A stretch of DNA of 64,000 nt from Aquimarina acroporae. GTDB lineage: Bacteria > Bacteroidota > Bacteroidia > Flavobacteriales > Flavobacteriaceae. Shown here in pieces: positions 43,819 through 52,573 of this stretch. The translations under genes were made by a program, and so were the position numbers. The notes beneath the pieces are model-generated. The model was given only the letters and a program-made list of their open reading frames with translations. It had not been told where the DNA came from and searched no databases. The stretch covers positions 806,001-870,000 of the forward strand of contig NZ_JALPRE010000001.1 in the NCBI RefSeq assembly GCF_023195925.1, given 5' to 3'. Positions within the stretch are counted from its first letter, which is position 1, and every line of letters begins with the position of its first letter.

Positions 43819-44511
43819 TTAGTTGTTATTTGTTCTGGTGAATACTTCTGTCTGAACCATATCGCTAGTATTTGACACATGACATTGCCTACAATTTATT
43901 CGTTCTGGATGCGTCACTCTAATCTCTTTTGGAGCTGCCGGACCAGCATGACAAGACAAACAATTTTCTCTCATTTGTAACGGGTGTGGCATAACGGGCG
44001 GGCTTTCTGGTAAAGCGTTATTATTGCCTGCTGTCGCTGCTTCCATCTTATAAAAGTTGGTTTCTTTAAATGTAGTACCAACCACTTGAGCCACGTGACA
44101 TTGCCTACAATTGATCATTTCGGGGTGTGGAGTTACTGGTGCATACGCATTAAACTTCTTGGTAAAACCTCCATTAAGATGACATTGTAAACAAGCCTTT
44201 CCTCCCATTCCGCGTTCTCCTTTTACCAACGCATGTGGTATCGATGGTGGCGCTCCCGGATATGCCCGATTCGAATAATAAGTACTTAAGGAACGTTGAT
44301 GATTGGAATCAATAGGCATATCTAAGTATTTAAGTCCAAAACTGGATCGCTCAAAAACCTTTTTCTCTGAAGAAATTGTAGGAATAGTTTGTTCCTTAAT
44401 TATAGGCGTATATGCCTCTTTGAGCCCTTGTTTGTAACTATATCCCCAATTTGCTACAAAGCCGGCAAATAAAAGCGTTAATATGATAATAATGCCCAAT
44501 CTCTTTTTCAT
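43819..44511 (-). CDS. napB: NapB-like cytochrome with two tandem diheme units
   Basis: 230 residues with an N-terminal membrane anchor (about 5-22). The first unit has PGAPPSIPHAL, CLQCH (107-111) and TPHPEMINCRQCHV (135-139), the pattern of a whole NapB. It is followed by a second unit: SPPVMPHPL, CLSCH (184-188) and THPERINCRQCHV (207-211). Each unit has two CxxCH sites and two likely distal His (H93, H129; H176, H201). Normal NapB has only two hemes, so this one looks doubled. It should give electrons to NapA. It lies five bases after napA. Confidence 0.88.
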   Translation of the reverse strand: MKKRLGIIIILTLLFAGFVANWGYSYKQGLKEAYTPIIKEQTIPTISSEKKVFERSSFGLKYLDMPIDSNHQRSLSTYYSNRAYPGAPPSIPHALVKGERGMGGKACLQCHLNGGFTKKFNAYAPVTPHPEMINCRQCHVAQVVGTTFKETNFYKMEAATAGNNNALPESPPVMPHPLQMRENCLSCHAGPAAPKEIRVTHPERINCRQCHVSNTSDMVQTEVFTRTNNN

Positions 44512-44516
44512 AACAT

Positions 44517-46847
44517 TTACACTTTTTCAACTTTTACAGCACACTTTTTATAATCTGGCTCTTTAGAAATTGGACAAAATGAGTCTAAAGTAAGTTCATT
44601 TATCAATTTACTTTCATCAAAGAATGGAACGAACACTTGCATTGGAGCAGGAATTCCTCTTTGATCTATCGCGGCAGGTAAAATGATTTGTCCTCTGCGG
44701 GTGGTAAGTTTTACATTATCTCCATTCTTTATTTGCATTCTTTTAGCATCATCTGGGTGCAATTCTACATAAGCCTTTGGCATTGCTTGATGTAATACTG
44801 GAATTCTGCGAGTCATAGATCCCGTATGCCAGTGCTCTACTACTCTACCTGTACCTAACCAAAACGGGTATTCCTCATCAGGTTCTTCGGCAGCTGGTTC
44901 ATAAGGGCGTTGCCATATTACCGCCTTACCATCGGGTAATCCATAAAAGTGAAAGTCTTTACCATTGGAACAAGCCGGGTCATATTTTGCATTATACCGC
45001 CACTTGGTAGACTTTCCGTTCACATAAGGCCACAAAGCTCCTGGTTGTGATTTTAAGACCTCTAGAGGAGCCATATTATGTTTATCGCCTTCATGGTGTT
45101 TACGATATTCGTTATAAATCTCTTCTATATGAGTTTCGTCTTTGTAATAGAATTGTTTTTCGAATCCCATTCGCTTTGCCACTTCTATAAGCTGCATAGT
45201 ATCGCTCATTGCTTCTCCTGGCGGTTCCAGCATCTGTTCAAAATACTGAGTGCGTCTTTCAGAATTGCCGTACATACCTTCTCTTTCTACCCACATTGCC
45301 GAGGGCAAAATAACATCGGCCACATCTGTGGTTGGTGTTGGGTACACATCAGAAACAACAATAAAACGATCATCTTTTTCTGCTCCTGCTCGATACCTAT
45401 TCAGTTTAGGCATACTTACAAAAGGGTTGGTAACTTGAATCCACATAAAACGAATGTCTCCGCGATCTAATGCTCTAAACATTTCTACAGTATGATATGT
45501 GGGCTTAGGAGATATATTTTCTACTGGAACATCCCAAATTTTGGCAGCAAACTCCCTATGTTTTTTATTGGCTACTACGCCATGCGGTAATTTGTGTGTT
45601 AAAGTACCTACCTCTCGTACAGTACCACAAGCACTAGGTTGTCCTGTTAAAGAAAATGGACTGTTACCCGGTTCAGAAATTTTACCTGTTAGTAAATGAA
45701 TATTGTATACCAGGTTATTTACCCATGTCCCTCTAGAATGCTGGTTCATCCCCATACACCATAATGACATCACTTTCTTATTTGGATCACCAAAATAGGA
45801 CGCCAGAAGCTTTATATCTTTAACCGAAACTCCAGAAATTTGTGCTGCTTTTTCCGGTGTATAATCATTGAGAAATGTTTTGTAATCCTCAAAAGAGATT
45901 TTTTCGGGTTTATCGGTAAATGCATAATTATCTTCTAAACCATACCCCATATTGGTCAACCCCTTGCTAAAATTACAATGCTCTTCGACAAAGGCTTTAT
46001 TCATCCATCCATTATGAATAATCTCATAACAAATTGCATTGGCTACAGCCAAATCTGTTTGAGGTTTAAATAAAATAGACTTATCTGAGGCCATGCTGGT
46101 TCGGGTCGTACGAGTAGCGAAATCAATAATTTTAACTCCTCTTTTTAAACGTTGATCTAAAAGTCTAGAAAATAATACTGGATGCATTTCTGCCATATTA
46201 TTTCCCCACAAAACAAATACATCTGCGTAATCTATATCTTCATAACACCCCATGGGTTCGTCTAATCCGAATGAAGATAAAAAACCAGTCACTGCCGTAG
46301 CCATGCACAGTCTTGCATTGGCTTCTACATTATTTGTGCCTATACATCCTTTAAACAGTTTAGAAGCAGCATACCCATCGGGTATGGTCCATTGCCCTGA
46401 ACCATAAATTGCTACAGAATCCTTACCATTTTCACTTATGGTCTCCTTCATTTTTGAAGCAACCAAATCCAAGGCCTCTTTCATAGAAGTTTCCACATAA
46501 GTGCCATTCTTTTTTACCAGAGGCTTGGTCAATCGATCTTTACCATATAGCGCCATAATCGAGTGATATCCTTTTACACAGCACAATCCTTTATTAACAG
46601 GAGATTTTGGATCTCCTTTTACAGCAACTGCTTTTCCATTTTCGGTACCTATTAACACACCACACCCTACTCCACAAAATCTACAAGGGGCTTTTTTCCA
46701 ATCTAAATTAGCTCCTGCAGGAATACCTTTCTCTTGTTCTTCGGCAAAAATAATCCCCGGAAACATCGTTGCCGCAGCACTCATTGCTGACAGTAAAGCC
46801 ATTTGTTTTACAAATTTCCTTCTGTTTATGTTTTTAAAATGATCCAT
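44517..46847 (-). CDS. napA: periplasmic nitrate reductase catalytic subunit NapA
   Basis: It reduces nitrate to nitrite at a bis-molybdopterin guanine dinucleotide cofactor. 776 residues. Tat signal NRRKFVKQMALLSAM (RR 9-10), a 4Fe-4S site PCRFCGVGCGV (C55, C58, C62) with the fourth Cys at C89 or C90 in GLCCVKGY, and the Mo-ligand Cys C181 in ANARLCMATAVTGF. The C-terminal domain (DDAKRMQIKNGDNVKLTTRRGQI) binds the dinucleotide. Slightly shorter than proteobacterial NapA (about 830), as in other Bacteroidota. Second gene of the operon, six bases after napD. Confidence 0.93.
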   Translation of the reverse strand: MDHFKNINRRKFVKQMALLSAMSAAATMFPGIIFAEEQEKGIPAGANLDWKKAPCRFCGVGCGVLIGTENGKAVAVKGDPKSPVNKGLCCVKGYHSIMALYGKDRLTKPLVKKNGTYVETSMKEALDLVASKMKETISENGKDSVAIYGSGQWTIPDGYAASKLFKGCIGTNNVEANARLCMATAVTGFLSSFGLDEPMGCYEDIDYADVFVLWGNNMAEMHPVLFSRLLDQRLKRGVKIIDFATRTTRTSMASDKSILFKPQTDLAVANAICYEIIHNGWMNKAFVEEHCNFSKGLTNMGYGLEDNYAFTDKPEKISFEDYKTFLNDYTPEKAAQISGVSVKDIKLLASYFGDPNKKVMSLWCMGMNQHSRGTWVNNLVYNIHLLTGKISEPGNSPFSLTGQPSACGTVREVGTLTHKLPHGVVANKKHREFAAKIWDVPVENISPKPTYHTVEMFRALDRGDIRFMWIQVTNPFVSMPKLNRYRAGAEKDDRFIVVSDVYPTPTTDVADVILPSAMWVEREGMYGNSERRTQYFEQMLEPPGEAMSDTMQLIEVAKRMGFEKQFYYKDETHIEEIYNEYRKHHEGDKHNMAPLEVLKSQPGALWPYVNGKSTKWRYNAKYDPACSNGKDFHFYGLPDGKAVIWQRPYEPAAEEPDEEYPFWLGTGRVVEHWHTGSMTRRIPVLHQAMPKAYVELHPDDAKRMQIKNGDNVKLTTRRGQIILPAAIDQRGIPAPMQVFVPFFDESKLINELTLDSFCPISKEPDYKKCAVKVEKV

Positions 46848-46853
46848 AGTACA

Positions 46854-47087
46854 TTAATTAGGAGAGTTAAAACCAGATACCATTGCCAATAATTTTAAGC
46901 TAGAAATACGTTGAATTTTTTCGGTTAGCTTATCATCTTCATCAGTTGTTGCTGTTTCGGTGATCAAAATAACTACATCTTTGTTTTCTGATGGAAAAAT
47001 ATCGCACTCAGAGAACTGTGAAAGAGCTAGAACAAGCTCTTCTTTCATACCAGAATGAGGATGTGCAAGATAACTTTTGATTGGCAT
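46854..47087 (-). CDS. napD: NapD-like chaperone
   Basis: 77 residues with a ferredoxin-like alpha-beta pattern: YLAHPHSGMKEELVLALSQFSECDIFPSENKDVVILITETATTDEDDKLTEKIQ. NapD binds the Tat signal of NapA until the cofactor is inserted. The identification rests on size, pattern and position directly before napA. First gene of the operon; two palindromes lie in the 200 bases upstream. Confidence 0.85.
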   Translation of the reverse strand: MPIKSYLAHPHSGMKEELVLALSQFSECDIFPSENKDVVILITETATTDEDDKLTEKIQRISSLKLLAMVSGFNSPN

Positions 47088-47150
47088 GGTAATACGGTTT
47101 AAGTATTGATACTAAAGATGCATCATTAACAAATAGCAAAAAATGATCAA

Positions 47151-47214
47151 TGTCATTTTTGACAAATTGTATGCTAACATCTACATGTTTTATAATATCA
47201 ATTGTATTACAATT
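47151..47214 (-). promoter_or_regulatory. two palindromes upstream of napD
   Basis: TGTCA-TTTT-TGACA (47151-47164) has the layout of a CRP/FNR-family site. AATTGTATTACAATT (47200-47214) is a perfect 15-base palindrome further upstream. A -7-like ATCTTTAG sits on the minus strand at 47119-47112. A regulator of anaerobic or nitrate response is the natural reader (inference); no such regulator is encoded in the window. Confidence 0.45.
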
Positions 47215-47293
47215 ACAAGGTCAATTCACGAGTTATTAACCTTTATTGTTTATTTAAGAGCATGTATAACTTTACCAGTATAAGGTCTCTCTT

Positions 47294-47710
47294 TTAGACT
47301 TTTTCCCAACCACTTCTATTATACACACTGGTAATTATCTTATCGAAGCTTTGCTTATGAATTTTAAATTGCTCAGCAGATAAAATCTCTTGTACATCTT
47401 TATCCATATCGCCAAGCATATTGTGAAATTTTGAGATTATTTGTTCTTTGGTAAGATTGGAGTCTTTATCGTTTAACCTAGCCATCTTGTTGCTATGGTA
47501 ACCAATAATCATGTAGTAATCGTCTTGCAAATCTTCGGTGAGGTTCATTTTCTGAACTTGCTCTGCTACAAAAGACTGTAGGTTATCTTTTTCTGAAGAA
47601 GTAAAAATTTCTACCTTATTGTTTTGTCGTTCCTGTAATTTCTCGTCTTGGGTTTGACCAGAAACCAAACAACAACAAAACATAAAAAGCCCTATACTAA
47701 ACTTTTTCAT
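47294..47710 (-). CDS. small secreted helical protein, paralogue of the gene at 55619
   Basis: 138 residues from ATG 47710, with a signal peptide ending VSGQTQ (about 1-19). The mature part is helical and charged. KMNLTEDLQDDYYMIIGYHSN and the phrase LTKEQIISKFHNM recall Spy-like periplasmic proteins of the LTxxQ type, but the match is loose. The protein at 55619-56029 has the same layout (LTKIEMIDRFKGL, IITSYYGLKMRQLG). It lies just after the LytTR regulator gene, so it may be one of its targets. Function unknown. Confidence 0.7.
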   Translation of the reverse strand: MKKFSIGLFMFCCCLVSGQTQDEKLQERQNNKVEIFTSSEKDNLQSFVAEQVQKMNLTEDLQDDYYMIIGYHSNKMARLNDKDSNLTKEQIISKFHNMLGDMDKDVQEILSAEQFKIHKQSFDKIITSVYNRSGWEKV

Positions 47711-47822
47711 GATGTGAAGATTTGATTGTGTGATGATTAGTTCCTTTAAATTTAGCGTTTTTTTAAACGCCATATGTTGTGAACATATCAAATTCACTCA
47801 AATCAGAATGATTCTAAATAAA

Positions 47823-48584
47823 TCATTCATCCATCCAACTCTTAAATGCAGTGGCTTTTGCTTTACTAACCACGATTCTATCTTTAGGAACTGGGTTTGT
47901 ATTTACTATTAACTTCCCGTTGAAATAATACTTAATATTCGTCACAGCCTTTTTTTGCACTATAAATTGTCTATTCGCTCTAAAAAAGGCCTTTGGATCA
48001 AGCTCTACCTCTATGTCTTCCATTTTTTTATCAATGATATACATTTTATTTTCTAGCGTTATAGCCTTAACCATTCCTGTATCTATAAAAATATAAGCTA
48101 TATCATCTGTTTTAATAGGTATTAACTCATCTTTATGATGCACCAGATATGTGGTTTTATATGATTTTGAGCTGTTTTGCAGTAATTGAAACATCCCTGT
48201 TAACTGATTCGAAATAGGGTCTGCATTTAAGTTTTGGTTCTTAAACTTTGAAATTGCTTTTGATAACTCTTCAGGATCAATAGGTTTTAGCAAGTAATCA
48301 ACACTATTAACTTTGAACGCTTTTATAGCATACTGATCATAAGCCGTTGTAAAAATTACAGGTGTATTTATGGTTACCTGATCAAAAATTTCGAAAGAGA
48401 TACCATCTGCCAAATGAATATCCATAAAAATTAACTCTGCATCAATATCATTCGAAAGATAGTCTATAGATTGTTTTACAGATTCGAGTACCTGTACTAC
48501 CTCTATTGTTGGGTCTACTTCATCAAGAAGATATTTCAAATTCTCACTTGCTGTTAGCTCATCTTCAACTATAATAACCTTCAT
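47823..48584 (-). CDS. LytTR family response regulator
   Basis: 253 residues. The receiver domain (1-120) has the phospho-acceptor D55 in LIFMDIHLADG and the Lys in VDYLLKPIDPEE. The LytTR DNA-binding domain (about 145-253) has the pattern FFRANRQFIVQKKAVTNIKYYFNGKLIV. Its start overlaps the histidine kinase stop by four bases, so the two form one two-component system. Its binding sites could not be recognised by eye. Confidence 0.95.
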   Translation of the reverse strand: MKVIIVEDELTASENLKYLLDEVDPTIEVVQVLESVKQSIDYLSNDIDAELIFMDIHLADGISFEIFDQVTINTPVIFTTAYDQYAIKAFKVNSVDYLLKPIDPEELSKAISKFKNQNLNADPISNQLTGMFQLLQNSSKSYKTTYLVHHKDELIPIKTDDIAYIFIDTGMVKAITLENKMYIIDKKMEDIEVELDPKAFFRANRQFIVQKKAVTNIKYYFNGKLIVNTNPVPKDRIVVSKAKATAFKSWMDE

Positions 48585-49696
48585 ATATTTCTATTTAGTG
48601 GTAACTTCACGACAAAGACACCATTGCGTTTATCAATTAAAATATGTTCCTTCTTCAAGAGGTAATATCTTTTATCCAGATTTGCTAAACCGTTACCAGT
48701 ACTTTGTACCAATGAGGTTCTGGGCTTGATAATATTTTCAACATATAATGCTTGATCTTGACTATATACCCTTACATGTAGTGGGTTTTCTTGAGAAATT
48801 TCATTGTGCTTTACCGCATTTTCTACCAACAACTGCATAGCTAGAGGAGGGATTTCTTCTCCACTTAGTTTTTCATCGATATTTATATCGATATTAAAAC
48901 GATCTTGATACCTGGTTTTTATAAGCAAAATATAACTCTGTAAAAACTTAAGTTCCTCTTCTACGGTAACTAAATCTCTTTCTCCACTTTGCAGAATATA
49001 TCGATATAAAAAAGATAGATTATTTACAAACTTTGTCGCCTCTTTATTACCTCTAATTAAAGCGTTTAAAGAGTTTAGAGAATTAAATAAAAAATGAGGG
49101 TTAATTTGATTCTTTAAAGCGGTTAATTCTTTTTGTAAATTCTGTTGTTTCAATCGTTCATTCTCCAACAGTTGTTTCTGTTGCTTAATTTGATATCTTA
49201 AAATACTTGCTACAAAAATGCAGATGAGAAGTATTACAAAATACACAAAGTATTGAAGCCCCACCTCTGAGTCGGAAAATGCATTGCCTATAAAAAATGT
49301 ATAACCGTTGATAAACAAATAGACAAAACCTAAATACAAACCTGTGTTTAAAACAACAGTAATCGAAGTTTTTACATATATATTGAGAAAGGCATACCGA
49401 TCTTTCCAGTTTGCATTTAATAAAAGCGCCACAAGAGAAAAGAAAAACATATAAATGACTCTAATCACAATATCATGTATCGAGACTTCGCTAAACGAGT
49501 CTACTAACTTATCTGTAATATGAAAAAGAGAAAGTGCTCTGGGCAGGTTTATTAATAGCGTTATAAGTACTGCAATTTTGAAAACAATAAAAGATCTAAC
49601 TTGTTGCATACTTATGGATACTATCTTTTGTTTGATACGTGTTATAAATGTACTCAAATTTACAGCGATATTGGGAACTATTTTTACTTCTCTCAT
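48581..49696 (-). CDS. LytS/YehU-type sensor histidine kinase
   Basis: 371 residues. Four membrane helices (about 37-57, 78-95, 110-130, 148-168) with no obvious periplasmic domain, a coiled coil (about 170-198), then the His_kinase domain with NQINPHFLFNSLNSL (H201) and an ATP-binding end with AMQLLVENAVKHNE and STGNGLANLDKRY. The lack of a sensor domain suggests that it senses the membrane itself or a partner protein. The next gene, the LytTR regulator, is translationally coupled. A start at ATG 49609 is also possible. Confidence 0.92.
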   Translation of the reverse strand: MREVKIVPNIAVNLSTFITRIKQKIVSISMQQVRSFIVFKIAVLITLLINLPRALSLFHITDKLVDSFSEVSIHDIVIRVIYMFFFSLVALLLNANWKDRYAFLNIYVKTSITVVLNTGLYLGFVYLFINGYTFFIGNAFSDSEVGLQYFVYFVILLICIFVASILRYQIKQQKQLLENERLKQQNLQKELTALKNQINPHFLFNSLNSLNALIRGNKEATKFVNNLSFLYRYILQSGERDLVTVEEELKFLQSYILLIKTRYQDRFNIDINIDEKLSGEEIPPLAMQLLVENAVKHNEISQENPLHVRVYSQDQALYVENIIKPRTSLVQSTGNGLANLDKRYYLLKKEHILIDKRNGVFVVKLPLNRNI

Positions 49697-49743
49697 TACG
49701 AACCGTTTTTCGTTGTTCTCAAACCTAAGGCATAGTCTAAATT

Positions 49744-50046
49744 CTAATAGTTATTTGATGGGTATTCAATACTCTCATCATCCATTGATACATCAGAAAT
49801 ATCTTCGGGGTATATTTTTATCTCTATCCATTCTCCAAAAACAGACTCGAAATTAATAGCATGTTCCTCTAACTCCTCTGCAGCGAGAACATCTAGTTCA
49901 TGTTCCAAATTTGTATACTGGTGACAAGTATTTATTATACCATTTTCCTTTTTACCATTTTGATCGACAGTTATTAATCCTGCTGCCGTAAAGAGAATAA
50001 GACTTCCGAAAAGTGTTATGTTAAAAATTACATTTGAAATCTTCAT
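49744..50046 (-). CDS. small acidic exported protein
   Basis: 100 residues. One N-terminal hydrophobic segment (about 5-25) and then a strongly acidic part (DVLAAEELEEHAINFESVFGEW, DISDVSMDDESIEY). No family recognised. It lies 47 bases upstream of the histidine kinase gene in the same direction, so it may belong to the same transcript and report to or modulate the kinase (inference). Confidence 0.55.
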   Translation of the reverse strand: MKISNVIFNITLFGSLILFTAAGLITVDQNGKKENGIINTCHQYTNLEHELDVLAAEELEEHAINFESVFGEWIEIKIYPEDISDVSMDDESIEYPSNNY

Positions 50047-50235
50047 GACTTATATTTTAAAAATTTATACTACAAATGTATTTCTCAACACATCTCAAAA
50101 CTTTGTGTTTTTTACTGAACCGGTAAATTGCATTAGTAAAATGTACCAATACGAATATGAGGCAAACATATTTACCTAAGCATTTTATAATTTTCTAACA
50201 TAATTATGGTACTTTTAAGTACAATTCTCTTAGCC

Positions 50236-51231
50236 ATGAAACATGTAATTTGGTTACTTCTTTTTGGTGTTTTCTCTCCAGGGTTTTCCCAAGACAATCT
50301 TCGAAGTTTTCTATTAGTAGGGATAGAGTTTACAGAACGAGTTGCTAGTAAATATACCGAACCTATGACAGAGGGTATTGTATATGGGCTAACTGGAGGA
50401 TGGTACAACTCAGCAAAAGTTCTAGAACCATGGGACATACGTGTTTCGATTGTTTCCAATGGATCTTTTGTGCCTAGTGAAAAAGAAACATTTCTTATTG
50501 ATATAAGAGATATCCCTAACCTAAATATTGCTCAAAACGATAGTGGTATAGCGCAAATACCCACTATTCTTGGAGGTGATACCGAATTACAATTCATCGC
50601 TACAAGAGACGGAGAGCAATTTGAATTTACAGCTCCAGAAGGAATCGGACTTATAGATCTCAATTTATTACCTAATGCATTTTTACAACTTAAAATAGGA
50701 CTCCCTAAAAGTACAGAATTAGGAGTTCGTTACTTCCCCAAACTGAATATTGACGATATTGGCTTGGAGATTTGGGGTCTAGGAATTCAACATCAAATCT
50801 CAGATTGGATACCTCCTTTACAAGATTCAAAAATAGCCATCTCAGGAGCGGTTGCTTATACCACCTTATTAGGAGAATACAATTTTGTAACAGACGGGTT
50901 CGTTACTGGAAATAACCAAAAAATAGATGCTAAACTAGACTCTTGGTTATTTGAACTAATTGGCTCAACAAAAAATCCTGTTTTTAATATTTACGGTGGC
51001 TTAGGATATGTTTTAGGGAAATCATCTGTACAATTGGAAGGAACATATGTTATTGAAACTAATACCGAAACCCTATCATTTACAGATCCATTTGAGGTTA
51101 GAAATACGGTAGAAGGTCTTAGAGCAAATATTGGAGCTAGTGTTACGGTAAAGTGGTTTGGGATAAATCTTGACTACACTGTACAGGGTTTTAACAACCT
51201 CTCGTTAGGGTTGAATTTCAAAATCAAATAA
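50236..51231 (+). CDS. DUF6588 family outer-membrane-type protein
   Basis: 331 residues from ATG 50236 (MKHVIWLLLFGVFSPGFSQ is a good signal); ATG 50206 would add ten residues. The body is beta-rich with alternating strands, typical of a small outer-membrane barrel: RVASKYTEPMTEGIVYGLTGGWYN, LPKSTELGVRYFPKLNID, and a final YTVQGFNNLSLGLNFKIK ending in a strand. It matches DUF6588 as I know it. It is the only plus-strand gene in the cluster and is divergent from the small acidic protein. Confidence 0.8.
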   Translation: MKHVIWLLLFGVFSPGFSQDNLRSFLLVGIEFTERVASKYTEPMTEGIVYGLTGGWYNSAKVLEPWDIRVSIVSNGSFVPSEKETFLIDIRDIPNLNIAQNDSGIAQIPTILGGDTELQFIATRDGEQFEFTAPEGIGLIDLNLLPNAFLQLKIGLPKSTELGVRYFPKLNIDDIGLEIWGLGIQHQISDWIPPLQDSKIAISGAVAYTTLLGEYNFVTDGFVTGNNQKIDAKLDSWLFELIGSTKNPVFNIYGGLGYVLGKSSVQLEGTYVIETNTETLSFTDPFEVRNTVEGLRANIGASVTVKWFGINLDYTVQGFNNLSLGLNFKIK

Positions 51232-51233
51232 AA

Positions 51234-51271
51234 ATTCCGCCAAGGATCATTTTATTTCTCCCAGGCGGAAT
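51234..51271 (-). terminator. hairpin between DUF6588 and lipoprotein genes
   Basis: ATTCCGCC / GGCGGAAT with inner pairs; on the minus strand it is followed by TTTTTA, so it should end the minus-strand transcript of the lipoprotein gene. Confidence 0.7.
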
Positions 51272-51297
51272 CAACCAACTAACCAATTATGAAAAAA

Positions 51298-51951
51298 CTA
51301 CGTATGTAACTTTTTTACTACGCTCTTCGCATAGTCTTTAGAAACGCTACCCAATGTTTCTGGATTTTCCACACTAGTGGTGATGACATACACCAATTGC
51401 TCTTCTTCAGGTTTTGTTAAATCATAAACCAAGGTTTCTAAAATGTACTTTTTGTGATGCGAAGTTACCTGTGTAACAGGGTCAGAAACCATATGTAATG
51501 ATCCGTAATATCTGTAGTACCCTCGGTAAAAACCTCTACCGTAATATGGAAATGTATTTACGTAATACGATGTTCCTTTGGTAACAGTTTCTGTGTACTC
51601 TTCAGTATCTCTAAGATTGGTTACTACTATTACTTCTATTCCATTGTTCTGAATTTCCTGTTTTACCTGTTTTAACTCTTCTTTATCTACCTCACAATTG
51701 GGATCAGAATCAGGAAACAACGTATAACTTTCTACCGATCTATATCCTTTCTCATTCAAGTTTGAAACTAAGTCCTTTTCGAATCGAGTTCTAATAACGT
51801 CATCATTTGTTCTGCTAACCACCATGATACTTTTGTTTTTAATATTAGTGGTATTTTCGTCTTTCCAGGAATCTGTTATTTTTACAGCAGAACAGCTTCC
51901 AAAACTTATAGTGATTATGATTACTCCTATTAATTTTATGATGGTTTTCAT
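51298..51951 (-). CDS. lipoprotein of unknown function
   Basis: 217 residues from ATG 51951; the signal has lipobox FGSC (C near 19). The mature protein has an alpha-beta pattern with VVSRTNDDVIRTRFEKDLVSNLNEKGY, NNGIEVIVVTNLRD, and a Tyr/Gly-rich segment (YYGRGFYRGYYRYYGS) in the middle. The C-terminal end TTSVENPETLGSVSKDYAKSVVKKL is similar to DUF4136-like lipoproteins, a weak resemblance. It follows the 41-residue gene by 22 bases. Function unknown. Confidence 0.7.
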   Translation of the reverse strand: MKTIIKLIGVIIITISFGSCSAVKITDSWKDENTTNIKNKSIMVVSRTNDDVIRTRFEKDLVSNLNEKGYRSVESYTLFPDSDPNCEVDKEELKQVKQEIQNNGIEVIVVTNLRDTEEYTETVTKGTSYYVNTFPYYGRGFYRGYYRYYGSLHMVSDPVTQVTSHHKKYILETLVYDLTKPEEEQLVYVITTSVENPETLGSVSKDYAKSVVKKLHT

Positions 51952-51973
51952 GATTTCTACGTTTTTAATGGTT

Positions 51974-52099
51974 TTAAATGAATAAGAAAGTATCTTCATC
52001 ATTTTTATAGTTGTTCAAAAAATCTTTATGGTCTTTATAGCCTTGTTTTCTTACAATACCTTTCCAGATATTTTCTACTATTGATTTCAACATTTTCAT
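51974..52099 (-). CDS. 41-residue micro-protein
   Basis: An intact small reading frame from ATG 52099 to TAA, starting MKMLKSIVENIWKGIVRKQG and ending DEDTFLFI. It is amphipathic and basic at first, then acidic, with no signal peptide. It is placed with 22 bases to the lipoprotein start and 16 bases from the gene before, the spacing of an operon. No family recognised. That it is translated is inferred from position and intactness. Confidence 0.45.
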   Translation of the reverse strand: MKMLKSIVENIWKGIVRKQGYKDHKDFLNNYKNDEDTFLFI

Positions 52100-52115
52100 T
52101 GTATTTCGTTTTTAA

Positions 52116-52304
52116 TTAATGTCTCAGTGAATATCCAGCACCCGACCCAAGCTCTTGAAGTCCTTTGTAAAATTTCGTCAATCCAAGTTTTACATATTGA
52201 ATTACATCTATGTTATGGAATACTGAAGTTTTTTGGGTTTCTACTTCTTTTATTTCAAATCCTGTGCTATGATTATATACTACTCTTAGATTATTAGTTT
52301 TCAT
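52116..52304 (-). CDS. 62-residue small protein
   Basis: From ATG 52304 (MKTNNLRVVYNHSTGFEIKE); a longer in-frame start at 52412 looks less likely because the added part has no signal or known motif. The middle has KTSVFHNIDVIQYVKLG and the end is GLQELGSGAGYSLRH. No family recognised. Its neighbours are the 41-residue and lipoprotein genes in the same direction. Confidence 0.5.
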   Translation of the reverse strand: MKTNNLRVVYNHSTGFEIKEVETQKTSVFHNIDVIQYVKLGLTKFYKGLQELGSGAGYSLRH

Positions 52305-52500
52305 AAGTTCTATTGTTTTAATTACTATATGATTCTCTATTAATTTCTTGTACAAATGTATTTCAGAAACACTTGTAACATCTTGATTTTCTATATCAAA
52401 CAACCAAATCAAGAAGCGAAACGTCTAAAATTGAAAGTGAACTGTAACCACAGAATACTCGGTATATACCAAGAGCTTAATACCAAAGTTTTTAGAAACA

Positions 52501-52534
52501 ATAAAGCTTCTAACATTTCTGCCAGAAGCTTTAT
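52501..52534 (-). terminator. hairpin after the 63-residue gene
   Basis: ATAAAGCTTCT / AGAAGCTTTAT with a 12-base loop, an 11-bp perfect stem; on the minus strand it is followed by TGTTTC. It lies 40 bases after the stop at 52574. Confidence 0.7.
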
Positions 52535-52573
52535 CTTGGTTTTTAAATTCTCTCTTTGAAGAAAACCAATGGT

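Noticed and set aside
45078..45470. Open frame of 130 codons opposite napA
   Set aside because: It lies wholly inside a strongly supported gene, and its composition is that of a reverse-strand shadow.
49578..49856. Open frame of 92 codons on the plus strand opposite the histidine kinase start
   Set aside because: No signal, no family, and it overlaps two better supported genes.
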